A stretch of DNA of 28,295 bases from Paenibacillus sp. oral taxon 786 str. D14 (GCF_000159955.1 NZ_GG696001.1:4581-32875); one strand, 5' to 3'. Numbered from the stretch's first letter, positions 6,492 through 14,408 are shown. Numbers and translations: made by a program. Notes: generated from the sequence alone by a model not told the origin.

Positions 6492-7379
6492 TCAAGGAAT
6501 CTCACTAAACTCATAACTTCGCGTCCAGCTTTGCCGTTCCCCTGGTGCCACATGGACCGTAACGAACATTTCCGGGGAAATGACATGGCCGTGCCCCCAA
6601 ACAGCGGCTGAGCTTAACGGAAGCTTGCTCCGCTCACGTACAGTCAGTCCGCTGGGCCGATGCTGCAGCTCCCACAGCCAAGGGGTTTCACGCCCGTCGA
6701 AGGGGGTCATTCGGAAATAGAAGTCCTTCTCTGGACGGCGCTCCCAGGTCACTTGATCCCCCTCAAACACCAAGCCCTCCAGCGTCGATGGATCATCGCT
6801 CCAGATCTCCGGAGCAAACGGCAGCTTCAGCACGTAATCCGGCCCGACCGCATATCCGTCAATACCGAGAAAGTTATGGCTGTATTCGTCGGTCATAATC
6901 ACTCGGCTCCCAGTGTTCTCCAATATGTAAGTGACGGACAGAAGGTTGCCGGAGATTTTGATGCTTTTTTGCATACGCATGGCGTATCCCCGGCATTCCA
7001 CAGGCTCGGTCGTAAAACAAATCTGCTGCTCACCACTTTGCTCCACCCGAGTCTCAAAACGCTGGCAGGCGTAATCCCTGTAAAAAAAGTACTCCGCATC
7101 ATCCGGCCGTGTGAGCAAGCCTACACCCAGCTTGGGGAACCGTTCACCCACCTGAGTTTCCTCATACCCAATCGCTTCCTTGATGCCAAATTCGCTGCAA
7201 ATTCCAATGCCTCCTGTTCCGGTTCCGGGTGTCAGGCTTTCCGGCACGCAGAATTGATGTTGTCCGTCCAGCTTAACGCCTGTGATGATTCCGGCCCCGT
7301 CGAACCGGGTGCCTTGGTACACTTCGCCGAGTTCGGCAATTTCAACGTGCAATCGGTCGTTTTTTAAATGATAAGCCAT
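6492..7379 (-). CDS. Aldose 1-epimerase (galactose mutarotase)-like protein
   Basis: 295 residues with the beta-sandwich pattern of the mutarotase superfamily. SEFGIKEAIGY lies at about 62-72, FPKLGVGLLTRP at about 81-92 and EYSHNFLGIDG at about 165-175. The His near 168 and the Glu in MTDEYSH are candidates for the acid/base pair. WELQHRPSGLTV and the closing VTVHVAPGERQSW are also of this superfamily. It starts 18 bp after the GH94-type gene, with AGGAAGGG before the ATG, so the two form one operon. A plausible job is to interconvert the anomers of the sugar or sugar phosphate released by the phosphorylase, since GH94 enzymes release the alpha-1-phosphate. This is inferred from context; the superfamily also holds non-mutarotase members. 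No clear terminator follows. Confidence 0.8.
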   Translation of the reverse strand: MAYHLKNDRLHVEIAELGEVYQGTRFDGAGIITGVKLDGQHQFCVPESLTPGTGTGGIGICSEFGIKEAIGYEETQVGERFPKLGVGLLTRPDDAEYFFYRDYACQRFETRVEQSGEQQICFTTEPVECRGYAMRMQKSIKISGNLLSVTYILENTGSRVIMTDEYSHNFLGIDGYAVGPDYVLKLPFAPEIWSDDPSTLEGLVFEGDQVTWERRPEKDFYFRMTPFDGRETPWLWELQHRPSGLTVRERSKLPLSSAAVWGHGHVISPEMFVTVHVAPGERQSWTRSYEFSEIP

Positions 7380-7397
7380 GGGTTCCCTTCCTATCTA

Positions 7398-10127
7398 TTA
7401 CGCGGTTAACGTAATTTCTATCCGGTGAACGGCTCCTTCCTGCAGCGCCTCGATCTCTTGACGCGGAATAAGGCAGCCCCCCTCACGAGAGCTGGAATCC
7501 AGCGATACGCCATTTACGGTAACGTGACCGATTCGATACTTCCCGTATTCGGCACGCTCCAGGTTACGATAAACGATCTGCAACTTACGTCCGGCGAAGC
7601 TGGTGATCACCGACGCTTCTCCCGCTGCATCAAATTGCTCTGCAGTCAGCTTCGGTTCCAGACGCAGATCTCCGTAATCGCCTTTGACCCCATATACTTC
7701 CGTCAGCAGCGTCAACAGCAGCCAGCTGGCCGATCCCGTTAAATAAGTATACATGCCGCGGCCCCGTTCGTTAATATATTCCGGAATCCCGGGATACATC
7801 CGACTGCGTTCAAAATCCGCGGACAAGCGGTAAACGGAATCCAGCACCTGCTTGCCAGCCTGGACGAATCCGCGCTTATAGAGCGCATTGGCGTACATCA
7901 CCGTCATGTGGCTGAACATCGCCCCGTTTTCTTTATGGCCAAAAGCAAACCCAAACGCCCGCCCCAGATTCTGTTGAATTTCACCAAACCGTGAGTTCAG
8001 CCGGTAACCGATGCGCTCATCCTTGAGATACCGATCCACCGCTGCTGTGATTTTGCCAACTTGCTCCTCGGTCGCAATGCCGCCCATGATTGTAAACACT
8101 TGACCGGTTAACGTCATACGTACCCCGTTTGGATGGTCTCCTTCCACCCGTACGGCATCGTTGTTGTAATATCCGTTAAACCACTCGAACCCTTCCGCAC
8201 TGCGGATCCATTCCTGCTTCCGTAAATGTTCAAACGCCCAATCCGCTTTCCGCCGAAGATCCTCCGCCACCTGCTGCACGCTAAACTTCCGCTTCCGCCC
8301 GCTGACGGCCGGCACAACGGAGTCAAAATAACGTTCCAGCAGCTCCTGCTTCGCCGGAATGCTGTCGTAGTTAATCGGCGTTCCCAGGCTATCCAGCAAC
8401 ACAGCGATTTCTTCGGCAATCTCGATCGTATCCGTTCCGCCCGGCGCTTGTGCTAACCGAGGAATCAACTCGGAGAGCTCCAGCAAATTGCTGGCATAAA
8501 ATGCTGTAAACGCAACGCTCTCTCCACGTGCCGGCGCCATATCCAGTCCGTCGTTCCAGTCCGCGCCTTCCAGCTTAATATTGCCATTTTCGCCTACGTT
8601 AAAGAACGCCACGATATTTTGCAGCAGAATATGCTCCAAAATGCTCCCTTCGTAAATACGCCCATCTTGCGACAACAGCTTGTTCCCCTGCTCCGGCGTC
8701 CAGGCAAGATCACGTTCCTTACAACGTTTGGTGAAAATATCGCGGAAATACGTCTGCGGCTTCAGCAAAAAGCCAAGGTCCCCGCTTTGATGAATATACA
8801 GTAGCGTCGTTAACAGCGGCCAAGCCCCATGGTCCATCCATACCCGCGGAATATTGTTGCGGTCAGCGATAAATTCGCCCGGTTTCGCGCCGATAATCGT
8901 CGCATTACTGCCGTCGATCCGCACGCCGGCATAGTTGTTGTAAAGCAAATGCCCCACTTCATCCGGCTCCATCACCAGCAAGGCCAGACAGTCCTGCCAT
9001 AAATCGCGCCAGCCTCGTCCGCCGCGCCCATAATCGTGATACGGGAGGAACGAGTTTCCATATAAACGGCGTAAAATCGGCTGTAGCGTCACCCACTTCA
9101 ACCAAAGATCATGTTGTTCATCTCCGGATTGAAAAGCGAGCGTATCCAGCTTGCCCCGCCAGTAAGTTTCGTTTTGTTCCAGCAGTTCATCAAATCGGGC
9201 CTCTGACAAATATGCTGCAGCAATGCGCTTCGTATCGATCCGGTCATCAGCGATCATCATGGCTACAACATAGGACACCGATTCCCCCGGCGCTAGCTGG
9301 GTTGTGGCAAACTTGAGCGCACCAACCGCTTCATACCCCTCGATTTCGGCGCCTGCTTCAACATCCGGCTGACGATTGGCGACCACCGCCTGCGGCCAGT
9401 CTAAAGCCCCGCCTTCGCCGATGAAGTCTTCGATCACCGGGAAGAATCCAATCGGAGCAGTCCCATCCTGCGCGGCTCCAAATACGCCGTAGGCCGTTTT
9501 GTTCACGCGATGCCCGCGCTCATCGAACGACAGTGCCGGTTGAACCTCTACGCCGTGAGCGGAGGTATATATCCGGTGGAGCAACGAGGTAACATGCCGG
9601 TGATCCCGCAGATCGTCAGCAGAACGCGCATACAGCGGAATCGCCGCGGTAGGTGTAATGGTGAGTTCCGTATCCCCGGTATTGGTCAGCCGAACCTTCA
9701 TCAGTTCGATTTTATCGTCCGTCACGGGAACAAAGCTGGTGCTTTCGGCTCTCAAGTTCAGATTGGCACTTTCCCGCGTGATCTTATGCCATAAGAACCC
9801 GGCCTCCAGCAAAGTCTTCTCTTTCTCCTCTGAAAATAACGCCGCGTTTTGCCGCGCCGAATTCCCCGTCACGGACCAGGCCCCATAACCATCAAGATAG
9901 ATCCAAAAATTCCGCGCCGCTTTAGAGTTATGCAAGCTCTCCACCGAGATCGGCTCCAGCAGAAATGAGTTATGCCCCGTTGTCGCTTGCCCATGCAAAT
10001 TCGGTGATACCGAGGACATCATCCCCGCATCATTAACCAAAGGAAAATACAAATAACTGCTTAACTCAGGCTGTTCAAGCCGAAACACACCCTCCTTCCC
10101 ATGGAATTTCCAGCCGCTTGTCGCCAT
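7398..10127 (-). CDS. GH94-type glycoside phosphorylase (cellobiose/laminaribiose phosphorylase family)
   Basis: 909 residues from the ATG at 10127, with AAGGA eight bases upstream. A TTG at 10190 would add 21 residues but lacks a ribosome site. The N-terminal part (about 1-300) is the beta-sandwich domain, followed by the alpha/alpha-barrel. GRGGRGWRDLWQD is the family substrate-site block. GADWNDGLD follows, and its Asp after Trp-Asn (about residue 526 from this start) aligns with the general acid of GH94. These enzymes split beta-glucosides with phosphate to give alpha-glucose 1-phosphate and a shortened sugar, inside the cell. The length is near that of laminaribiose phosphorylases (from memory) and longer than the roughly 810-residue cellobiose phosphorylases, but the linkage specificity cannot be read from sequence. 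No signal peptide is seen. It heads an operon with the mutarotase-like gene and has a LacI-type operator at its start site. Confidence 0.88.
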   Translation of the reverse strand: MATSGWKFHGKEGVFRLEQPELSSYLYFPLVNDAGMMSSVSPNLHGQATTGHNSFLLEPISVESLHNSKAARNFWIYLDGYGAWSVTGNSARQNAALFSEEKEKTLLEAGFLWHKITRESANLNLRAESTSFVPVTDDKIELMKVRLTNTGDTELTITPTAAIPLYARSADDLRDHRHVTSLLHRIYTSAHGVEVQPALSFDERGHRVNKTAYGVFGAAQDGTAPIGFFPVIEDFIGEGGALDWPQAVVANRQPDVEAGAEIEGYEAVGALKFATTQLAPGESVSYVVAMMIADDRIDTKRIAAAYLSEARFDELLEQNETYWRGKLDTLAFQSGDEQHDLWLKWVTLQPILRRLYGNSFLPYHDYGRGGRGWRDLWQDCLALLVMEPDEVGHLLYNNYAGVRIDGSNATIIGAKPGEFIADRNNIPRVWMDHGAWPLLTTLLYIHQSGDLGFLLKPQTYFRDIFTKRCKERDLAWTPEQGNKLLSQDGRIYEGSILEHILLQNIVAFFNVGENGNIKLEGADWNDGLDMAPARGESVAFTAFYASNLLELSELIPRLAQAPGGTDTIEIAEEIAVLLDSLGTPINYDSIPAKQELLERYFDSVVPAVSGRKRKFSVQQVAEDLRRKADWAFEHLRKQEWIRSAEGFEWFNGYYNNDAVRVEGDHPNGVRMTLTGQVFTIMGGIATEEQVGKITAAVDRYLKDERIGYRLNSRFGEIQQNLGRAFGFAFGHKENGAMFSHMTVMYANALYKRGFVQAGKQVLDSVYRLSADFERSRMYPGIPEYINERGRGMYTYLTGSASWLLLTLLTEVYGVKGDYGDLRLEPKLTAEQFDAAGEASVITSFAGRKLQIVYRNLERAEYGKYRIGHVTVNGVSLDSSSREGGCLIPRQEIEALQEGAVHRIEITLTA

Positions 10128-10219
10128 TTCCCTCATCCTTTCCGTTGAAATCAGATGTTCCGAAATGATTCGGAACCCCAAATCATCCAAGAGTTCAAAA
10201 AACCAATTTCAAAAAGCAA

Positions 10220-10233
10220 CGAAACCGGTTTCG
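10220..10233 (-). promoter_or_regulatory. LacI-family operator on the GH94 operon start site
   Basis: CGAAACCGGTTTCG is a perfect 14-bp palindrome with the central CG step and A/T flanks usual for LacI/GalR-family repressors. It begins 9 bp after the -10 box, so a bound repressor would cover the transcription start. It fits the stricter CcpA cre consensus less well. The regulator itself is not in the window. Confidence 0.7.
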
Positions 10234-10241
10234 ATATCTTC

Positions 10242-10270
10242 ATTATCTGATCTATTCCTCGGTTTGTAAA
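10242..10270 (-). promoter_or_regulatory. sigma-A promoter of the GH94/mutarotase operon
   Basis: On the minus strand TTTACA (10270-10265), a 17-bp spacer and GATAAT (10247-10242). The LacI-type palindrome follows directly downstream. Confidence 0.7.
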
Positions 10271-10283
10271 GGGTTTCAGTTCG

Positions 10284-10322
10284 CAAAAAAATAAACCTCC
10301 CCATCCAACGGATAGGGAGGTT
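10284..10322 (-). terminator. Intrinsic terminator after glnA
   Basis: On the minus strand AACCTCCC pairs with GGGAGGTT, with an inner ATCC/GGAT stem, followed by TATTTTTTT. It lies just past the glnA stop and separates glnA from the sugar operon. Confidence 0.88.
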
Positions 10323-10344
10323 GTTCGTATGATAGCTACTCGGC

Positions 10345-11769
10345 TTACAGATCGTAATAAAGACCAAATTCGTAAGGATGTACACGAACTGCAACAGCTC
10401 TGGCTTCGGCGCGTTTCATTTCCACGAAGTTGTCGATGAACGCTTTCGTGAAGACTCCGCCTTGAGTCAGGAACTCATAATCGCTTTCCAAAGCGTCCAG
10501 CGCTTCGTCCAGGGAGCCCGGAACGCTGCGAATCGATGCTTTCTCTTCATCCGACAGCTCGTAAATGTTCTTGTCGAACGGTCCGTAGCCCAGTTTCACC
10601 GGATCGATTTTGTTCTTGATGCCGTCGAGGCCAGCCATCAGCATAGCGGAGAAGGCCAAGTACGGGTTAGCCGTGGAGTCTGGCGTACGGAATTCGATAC
10701 GGCAGCCTTTTGGCGTTACGGCAGCAACCGGAATCCGGATAGCAGCCGAACGGTTCCCCTTCGAGTATACCAGGTTTACTGGAGCCTCGAAGCCAGGTAC
10801 CAAGCGTTTAAACGAGTTCGTGCTTGGGTTCGTGAAGGCGATGATCGCCGGTGCATGGTAGAGGATCCCGCCGATGTAGTTCAGGGCGATTTCGCTCAGG
10901 TTAGCATAAGCACCTTTTTCGTAGAACAGTGGAGTATCGCCGTTAAAGATCGATTGGTGTACGTGCATCCCGCTGCCGTTGTCACCAAACAGCGGCTTAG
11001 GCATAAACGTTGCCGTTTTACCAAATTGAGCGGCGGTATTATGCACGATGTATTTGTAAACCATCAGGTTGTCAGCCGTTTTCAGCAGCGTGTCAAAACG
11101 GAAGTTAATTTCCGCTTGACCGGATGTTGCTACTTCGTGGTGGTGACGTTCAACGCGAATGCCGGCTTCTTCAAGCAAACGGCACATTTCGCTGCGGATG
11201 TCTTGTTGCTTGTCGGTTGGTGCTACCGGAACGTAGCCGCCTTTAACCGGCACTTTATAACCCAGGTTGCCGCCTTCTTCTGTACGGCCGGTGTTCCAAA
11301 TCGCTTCCTCGGAATCTACCGAGTAGAACGTTTTGTTCATACCGCTCTCGAAACGAACATCGTCAAAGATAAAGAATTCGGATTCCGGAGCAAAGTATGC
11401 CGCGGTACCGACACCGCTTTGTTTCAAATACTCTTCTGCGCGAACCGCTACGCTGCGCGGGTCACGCTCATAACGTTCGCCGTCCGGCGTATAAATATCG
11501 CAAAATACGTTCAACGTCGGATGTGCGGTAAAAGGATCAACAAATACAGAACCATGGTCCGGCATCATCACCATATCCGATTCTTCGATACCGCGGAACC
11601 CAGGGATCGAGGATCCGTCGAAAGCAACGCCGTTTACGAAGGTGTCCTCATTCACTTCTTTCGCCGGAAGCGTAATGTGATGTTGACGTCCCGACAGATC
11701 AACAAAGCGGAAATCTACCCACTCGATTTGCTTTTCCTTGATTGTTTTTAAAACGATCTCTGCTGACAT
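10345..11769 (-). CDS. glnA: Glutamine synthetase, GSI-beta-like
   Basis: 474 residues from the ATG at 11769, preceded by GGGAGG seven bases upstream. It joins glutamate, ammonia and ATP to glutamine. Visible motifs are DGSSIPGF (about 60-67), the metal-binding PESEFFIF, ERHHHEVATSGQ, the ATP-site NGSGMHVHQS, and NRSAAIRIP. Its length and the EGGNLG...VKGGYVPV insertion resemble the long GSI-beta form of proteobacteria and cyanobacteria, not the roughly 444-residue GSI-alpha usual in Bacillus. The C-terminal DKNIYEL aligns with the DKNLYDL of Escherichia coli GlnA, placing Tyr 403 at the adenylylated Tyr 397. No adenylyltransferase gene is nearby. It has its own promoter with two GlnR-type boxes upstream. 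No glnR gene sits directly before it, so it is not the standard glnRA operon. Confidence 0.95.
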   Translation of the reverse strand: MSAEIVLKTIKEKQIEWVDFRFVDLSGRQHHITLPAKEVNEDTFVNGVAFDGSSIPGFRGIEESDMVMMPDHGSVFVDPFTAHPTLNVFCDIYTPDGERYERDPRSVAVRAEEYLKQSGVGTAAYFAPESEFFIFDDVRFESGMNKTFYSVDSEEAIWNTGRTEEGGNLGYKVPVKGGYVPVAPTDKQQDIRSEMCRLLEEAGIRVERHHHEVATSGQAEINFRFDTLLKTADNLMVYKYIVHNTAAQFGKTATFMPKPLFGDNGSGMHVHQSIFNGDTPLFYEKGAYANLSEIALNYIGGILYHAPAIIAFTNPSTNSFKRLVPGFEAPVNLVYSKGNRSAAIRIPVAAVTPKGCRIEFRTPDSTANPYLAFSAMLMAGLDGIKNKIDPVKLGYGPFDKNIYELSDEEKASIRSVPGSLDEALDALESDYEFLTQGGVFTKAFIDNFVEMKRAEARAVAVRVHPYEFGLYYDL

Positions 11770-11847
11770 ACTCTTTCCTCCCAAAATCACGAACATTAAA
11801 TCTTATTTTTGCGTTTAACGTTCATCCTTTAGTATGATTATGTCGTC

Positions 11848-11877
11848 ATTATAGGACTATGAAGGCGAAGTCGTCAA
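11848..11877 (-). promoter_or_regulatory. sigma-A promoter of glnA
   Basis: On the minus strand TTGACG (11877-11872), an 18-bp spacer and TATAAT (11853-11848). The leader to the ATG at 11769 is about 75 nt. The GlnR-type boxes lie just upstream of the -35. Confidence 0.75.
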
Positions 11878-11883
11878 TACTTA

Positions 11884-11922
11884 TGTAAGGTATTTTTACA
11901 TGCGATATAAGGTATTATTACG
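11884..11922 (-). promoter_or_regulatory. Two GlnR/TnrA-type boxes upstream of glnA
   Basis: Site 1 (11884-11900) is TGTAAGGTATTTTTACA, a perfect match to the GlnR/TnrA consensus TGTNA-N7-TNACA. Site 2 (11906-11922) is TATAAGGTATTATTACG, the same pattern with one change in each outer half-site. The two begin 22 bp apart, about two helical turns, so bound dimers would face the same side. Both lie upstream of the -35, which allows activation as well as repression in response to nitrogen supply. Confidence 0.82.
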
Positions 11923-11952
11923 CATAGTACAAATTAATAGACAAATAGTATA

Positions 11953-11986
11953 AAAGCCCACTCACCGCATGGCGAATGGGCTTTCG
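11953..11986 (-). terminator. Intrinsic terminator after the DAHP synthase gene
   Basis: On the minus strand AAAGCCCA pairs with TGGGCTTTT around a smaller inner stem, ending in TTTTATA. It sits 45 bp after the stop and just before the glnA control region. Confidence 0.75.
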
Positions 11987-12029
11987 GATTTTGTCTATTC
12001 TGTGAAAGCGCTGCACATGTCCGTCTATC

Positions 12030-13073
12030 TTACACGCGAAGTGCAGCTTTTGGGGTATCAAAACGTTTACCTACCAATGGTGCCAATTTCTCCAAATCTT
12101 GCAGTAATGCAGCGAATTGATCCGGGAACAAAGACTGTACGCCGTCACCGGTCATCGAGTTGTCTGGATCGGTGTGCATTTCGATAATTAGACCGTCTGC
12201 CCCGGCAGCCACGGATGCTTTTGTCATCGGTTCCACCAGCTCACGGCGGCCCGTGCCATGGCTCGGGTCAGAGATTACCGGCAAATGGCTCAAGTTCTGC
12301 AGCACCGGAATGGCCGACAGATCCAGCGTATTGCGCGTGTACGTTTCAAATGTACGGATCCCGCGTTCGCATAACATAACGTTCGGGTTCCCGCCCGCCA
12401 AAATGTACTCGGCCGCGTTCAGGAACTCGTCATAGGTTGCGCTAAAGCCGCGTTTCAATAGAACCGGCTTGTTGCAGGTGCCCAGCTTGCGCAGCAAATC
12501 GAAGTTCTGCATGTTGCGCGTACCCACCTGCAAAATGTCCGCATATTCAGCGCACACATCCACGTATTCCGGCGTCATGACCTCCGTAATGGTCAGCAGA
12601 CCGTGCTTCTTGCCGGCCTCCGCCATCATGATGAGCCCTTCCACACCGATGCCCTGGAAGCTGTAAGGACCCGTACGCGGCTTAAATGCACCGCCGCGCA
12701 GCACCTGTCCGCCGGCTGCTTTCACGAGACGCGCAATCTCGTCGATTTGTTCCGGCGATTCTACGGCACAAGGGCCGCCCATGACAACCAGCTCGTCACC
12801 GCCAATCTTAACGTCGCCGATCGAAATGACCGTATCCTCAGGATGGAAGTCCCGGCTAGCCAGCTTGTAAGATTTCGAAATTTTAATGACGTTCTCAACG
12901 TCCTTCATTTGACGAAGGTGCTCAGCAAGCTTTGGTTCAATCGTACCGATCAATCCGATCACAGTCCGATCTTTCCCACGAGATACATGAGTCTGCAGGC
13001 CTTCCTTCTCGATGACAGCGATAATTTCCTGAACGCGCTCCTCTGGGGTTTGGTTTGAAGTAATAACGATCAT
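12030..13073 (-). CDS. aroF: 3-deoxy-7-phosphoheptulonate (DAHP) synthase
   Basis: 347 residues. It condenses phosphoenolpyruvate and erythrose 4-phosphate, the entry step of the shikimate pathway. An N-terminal ferredoxin-like domain (about 1-70) precedes the barrel, as in Thermotoga-type regulated type I-beta enzymes, and probably carries feedback control by aromatic amino acids. Barrel motifs include GGPCAVES (about 99-106), RGGAFKPRTGPYSFQG, LQVGTRNMQN, LLKRG, the metal-binding CERGIRTF and DPSHGTGRR, and EMHTDP near the end. The ATG at 13073 is preceded by AAGGA about ten bases upstream. It is transcribed alone from its own promoter at 13195-13223. In some Bacillales the homologue is a fusion with chorismate mutase; here the N-terminal domain is not chorismate mutase. 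Confidence 0.95.
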   Translation of the reverse strand: MIVITSNQTPEERVQEIIAVIEKEGLQTHVSRGKDRTVIGLIGTIEPKLAEHLRQMKDVENVIKISKSYKLASRDFHPEDTVISIGDVKIGGDELVVMGGPCAVESPEQIDEIARLVKAAGGQVLRGGAFKPRTGPYSFQGIGVEGLIMMAEAGKKHGLLTITEVMTPEYVDVCAEYADILQVGTRNMQNFDLLRKLGTCNKPVLLKRGFSATYDEFLNAAEYILAGGNPNVMLCERGIRTFETYTRNTLDLSAIPVLQNLSHLPVISDPSHGTGRRELVEPMTKASVAAGADGLIIEMHTDPDNSMTGDGVQSLFPDQFAALLQDLEKLAPLVGKRFDTPKAALRV

Positions 13074-13194
13074 TTCGATCCCATCCTTTCTCCTATTAGG
13101 CGATGCGTGTACGAGCTAAAAACAAATATTCGAATGCACAATCACTGTTTCGCTTGAACGCTTGTGCGCTTTTAAGCTTTTAACCACTAAAGTA

Positions 13195-13223
13195 ACTATA
13201 GCCGAATTTACCTCGCCCGTCAA
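13195..13223 (-). promoter_or_regulatory. sigma-A promoter of the DAHP synthase gene
   Basis: On the minus strand TTGACG (13223-13218), a 17-bp spacer and TATAGT (13200-13195). The leader to the ATG is about 115 nt, longer than usual, but no known riboswitch or attenuator pattern is visible in it. Confidence 0.7.
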
Positions 13224-13291
13224 CCCTAATCGGCGTAGGTATATGTGGAATAAACTGAGCTTTCGCGGAAACTCCTTCATGTTTCAGACTC

Positions 13292-13417
13292 TTTTACCCC
13301 ATTATCCCGTTTAATCCGCGTAATCAGATGATCCAGGAAGAGGCACAACACGGAAAACACATCCTCCTACGCCAATCCATTTCTGGCTCCCTTATCGAAA
13401 GGGATAATGGTGTAAAA
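13292..13417. repeat. Imperfect inverted repeat in the DAHP synthase/CAP-protein gap
   Basis: TTTTACCCCATTATCCC at 13292-13308 is repeated in inverse as GGGATAATGGTGTAAAA at 13401-13417, 16 of 17 matching, with weaker similarity beyond both ends and 92 bp between. The gap 13224-13467 holds no convincing gene. This may be two copies of a dispersed intergenic repeat or the arms of a small element. Confidence 0.65.
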
Positions 13418-13467
13418 AGGGGGCGGCGAGCCACTCCCCCGCCTCGTTCTCAGCCGCAACCGCACAT

Positions 13468-13499
13468 AAAAAGGCCGGAGAACAATTCTCCGGCCTTTC
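13468..13499 (-). terminator. Intrinsic terminator after the CAP-domain gene
   Basis: On the minus strand AAAGGCCGGAGAA and TTCTCCGGCCTTT form a perfect stem with a 3-nt loop, ending in TTTTTA. It is located 10 bp beyond the stop codon. Confidence 0.92.
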
Positions 13500-13509
13500 G
13501 CTTATATCC

Positions 13510-14250
13510 TTATCTTCCTACGAACTCCTGTGCCCAATACCCATTGTAGTAGCCAACCCCAATCAGGTTGTAGTTGGCGTTCAGAATATTTGCACGGTGT
13601 CCTTCACTGTTCATCCAAGCTTTTACGACTTCAGCCGGCGTTTTTTGCCCCATGGCAATGTTTTCGCCTGCGTAGCTGAATTGAATACCAAACTTCTTCA
13701 TCATGTCAAATGGCGAGCCGTACGTTGGAGACGTATGACTAAAGTAGTTGTTATCGCTCATATCCTTCGCTTTAGCCAATGCCATCTTGTTCAGTTCCGC
13801 GTCACCGGTGAGCGGCTTAAGGCCTTGCTTCGCGCGCTCCTGGTTCACCAGTTGGATAACCTCCGTTGCAAATTGCGACTTGTCGGTTACCGCACTTTGC
13901 GTATTACCGGTTGTGCCTTGCGTAGTACCTTGAGTTGTTCCTTGAGTTGTTCCTTGAGTTGTTCCTTGAGTCGTACCTTGCGTATTTCCGGTTTGCGTCT
14001 GGCCGCCCGTAGTGCCTTGGTTACCGCTTTGGACTGGCTTCGTTGGATAATATAGATACCAAGGAATTGTAAAATAGTTCGTCCAAGTATTCGTATTCGT
14101 GCCGTAAGTTGTATAAACCTTATATGTCGTATAAGTTTTATTCGTCGTCGTATTCGAGGCCGCCGAGGCCGATGCTGGTACAACAATTGCTGCTGCCAAC
14201 ATAGCAGTAAGTCCACCTGTCACCAAACGTTTCAGTCGATTCGATTTCAT
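13510..14250 (-). CDS. Secreted CAP-domain (SCP/YkwD-like) protein
   Basis: 246 residues. The signal peptide (about 1-31) has basic KSNRLKR, a hydrophobic core and a VPASASA cleavage region. A Thr/Tyr-rich stretch (about 32-75) and a low-complexity linker with six Gln-Gly-Thr-Thr units (about 90-116) lead to the CAP domain (about 125-246). The domain has VNQERAKQGLKPL, MSDNNYFSHTSP, AGENIAMG, WMNSEGHRANILNANYNLIGVG and a closing WAQEFVG. The His of YFSH, the Glu of GEN and the His of EGHR match the conserved CAP cavity. YkwD-like proteins are made in many spore formers. Their activity is not settled, with wall or spore-coat roles proposed. The start is well supported by AAGGAG. The repeat-coding linker may vary in length between strains. 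Confidence 0.92.
   Translation of the reverse strand: MKSNRLKRLVTGGLTAMLAAAIVVPASASAASNTTTNKTYTTYKVYTTYGTNTNTWTNYFTIPWYLYYPTKPVQSGNQGTTGGQTQTGNTQGTTQGTTQGTTQGTTQGTTQGTTGNTQSAVTDKSQFATEVIQLVNQERAKQGLKPLTGDAELNKMALAKAKDMSDNNYFSHTSPTYGSPFDMMKKFGIQFSYAGENIAMGQKTPAEVVKAWMNSEGHRANILNANYNLIGVGYYNGYWAQEFVGR
13909..13980 (-). repeat. 12-bp minisatellite, six units, inside the CAP-protein gene
   Basis: Six 12-bp units end at 13920, 13932, 13944, 13956, 13968 and 13980. The three central units are identical (plus strand AGTTGTTCCTTG) and the outer ones differ at 1-3 bases. Each encodes Gln-Gly-Thr-Thr, so gain or loss of units keeps the frame and only changes linker length. Confidence 0.9.
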
Positions 14251-14283
14251 TCTGTCATCTCCTTCGTTGTAGTTAATAGCTTA

Positions 14284-14299
14284 GTTACATTTTTGTAAC
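14284..14299. promoter_or_regulatory. Perfect inverted repeat in the CAP-gene leader
   Basis: GTTACA-TTTT-TGTAAC is a perfect 6-bp-arm inverted repeat between the candidate promoter and the start codon. It could be a repressor site or a small leader hairpin. It does not fit the direct-repeat WalR box. Confidence 0.45.
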
Positions 14300-14311
14300 C
14301 TTTCTACAACG

Positions 14312-14339
14312 AGTATAACATGAATCGACTCCTATTGAA
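14312..14339 (-). promoter_or_regulatory. Candidate promoter of the CAP-domain gene
   Basis: On the minus strand TTCAAT (14339-14334), a 16-bp spacer and TATACT (14317-14312). The -35 match is moderate. Confidence 0.45.
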
Positions 14340-14363
14340 CCCCGCAAATGTTGGTAAATGCGC

Positions 14364-14389
14364 GAAAACCGCGATGGGACGCGGTTTTC
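14364..14389 (-). terminator. Hairpin after ispH
   Basis: GAAAACCGC and GCGGTTTTC form a 9-bp perfect stem with an 8-nt loop, 20 bp beyond the ispH stop. The T-run is partly inside the stem (GGTTTTCGCG), so termination may be incomplete. Confidence 0.6.
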
Positions 14390-14408
14390 AGCTCTATAAA
14401 TCTATGTT

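Noticed and set aside
10220..10233. CcpA cre site
   Set aside because: The perfect symmetry and CCGG centre fit a LacI-family local repressor better than the degenerate cre consensus, though CcpA binding cannot be excluded.
10378..11751. 457-codon plus-strand frame opposite glnA
   Set aside because: It mirrors the codon bias of glnA, which has all family motifs; the antisense frame has none.
13277..13363. 27-codon minus-strand frame near an AGGAGG
   Set aside because: Spacing from the AGGAGG to the possible GTG starts is poor, no promoter is seen and part of it lies in the inverted repeat.
14284..14299. WalR (YycF) box for the CAP-domain gene
   Set aside because: WalR sites are direct TGTWAH repeats with 5-bp spacing; this is an inverted repeat.
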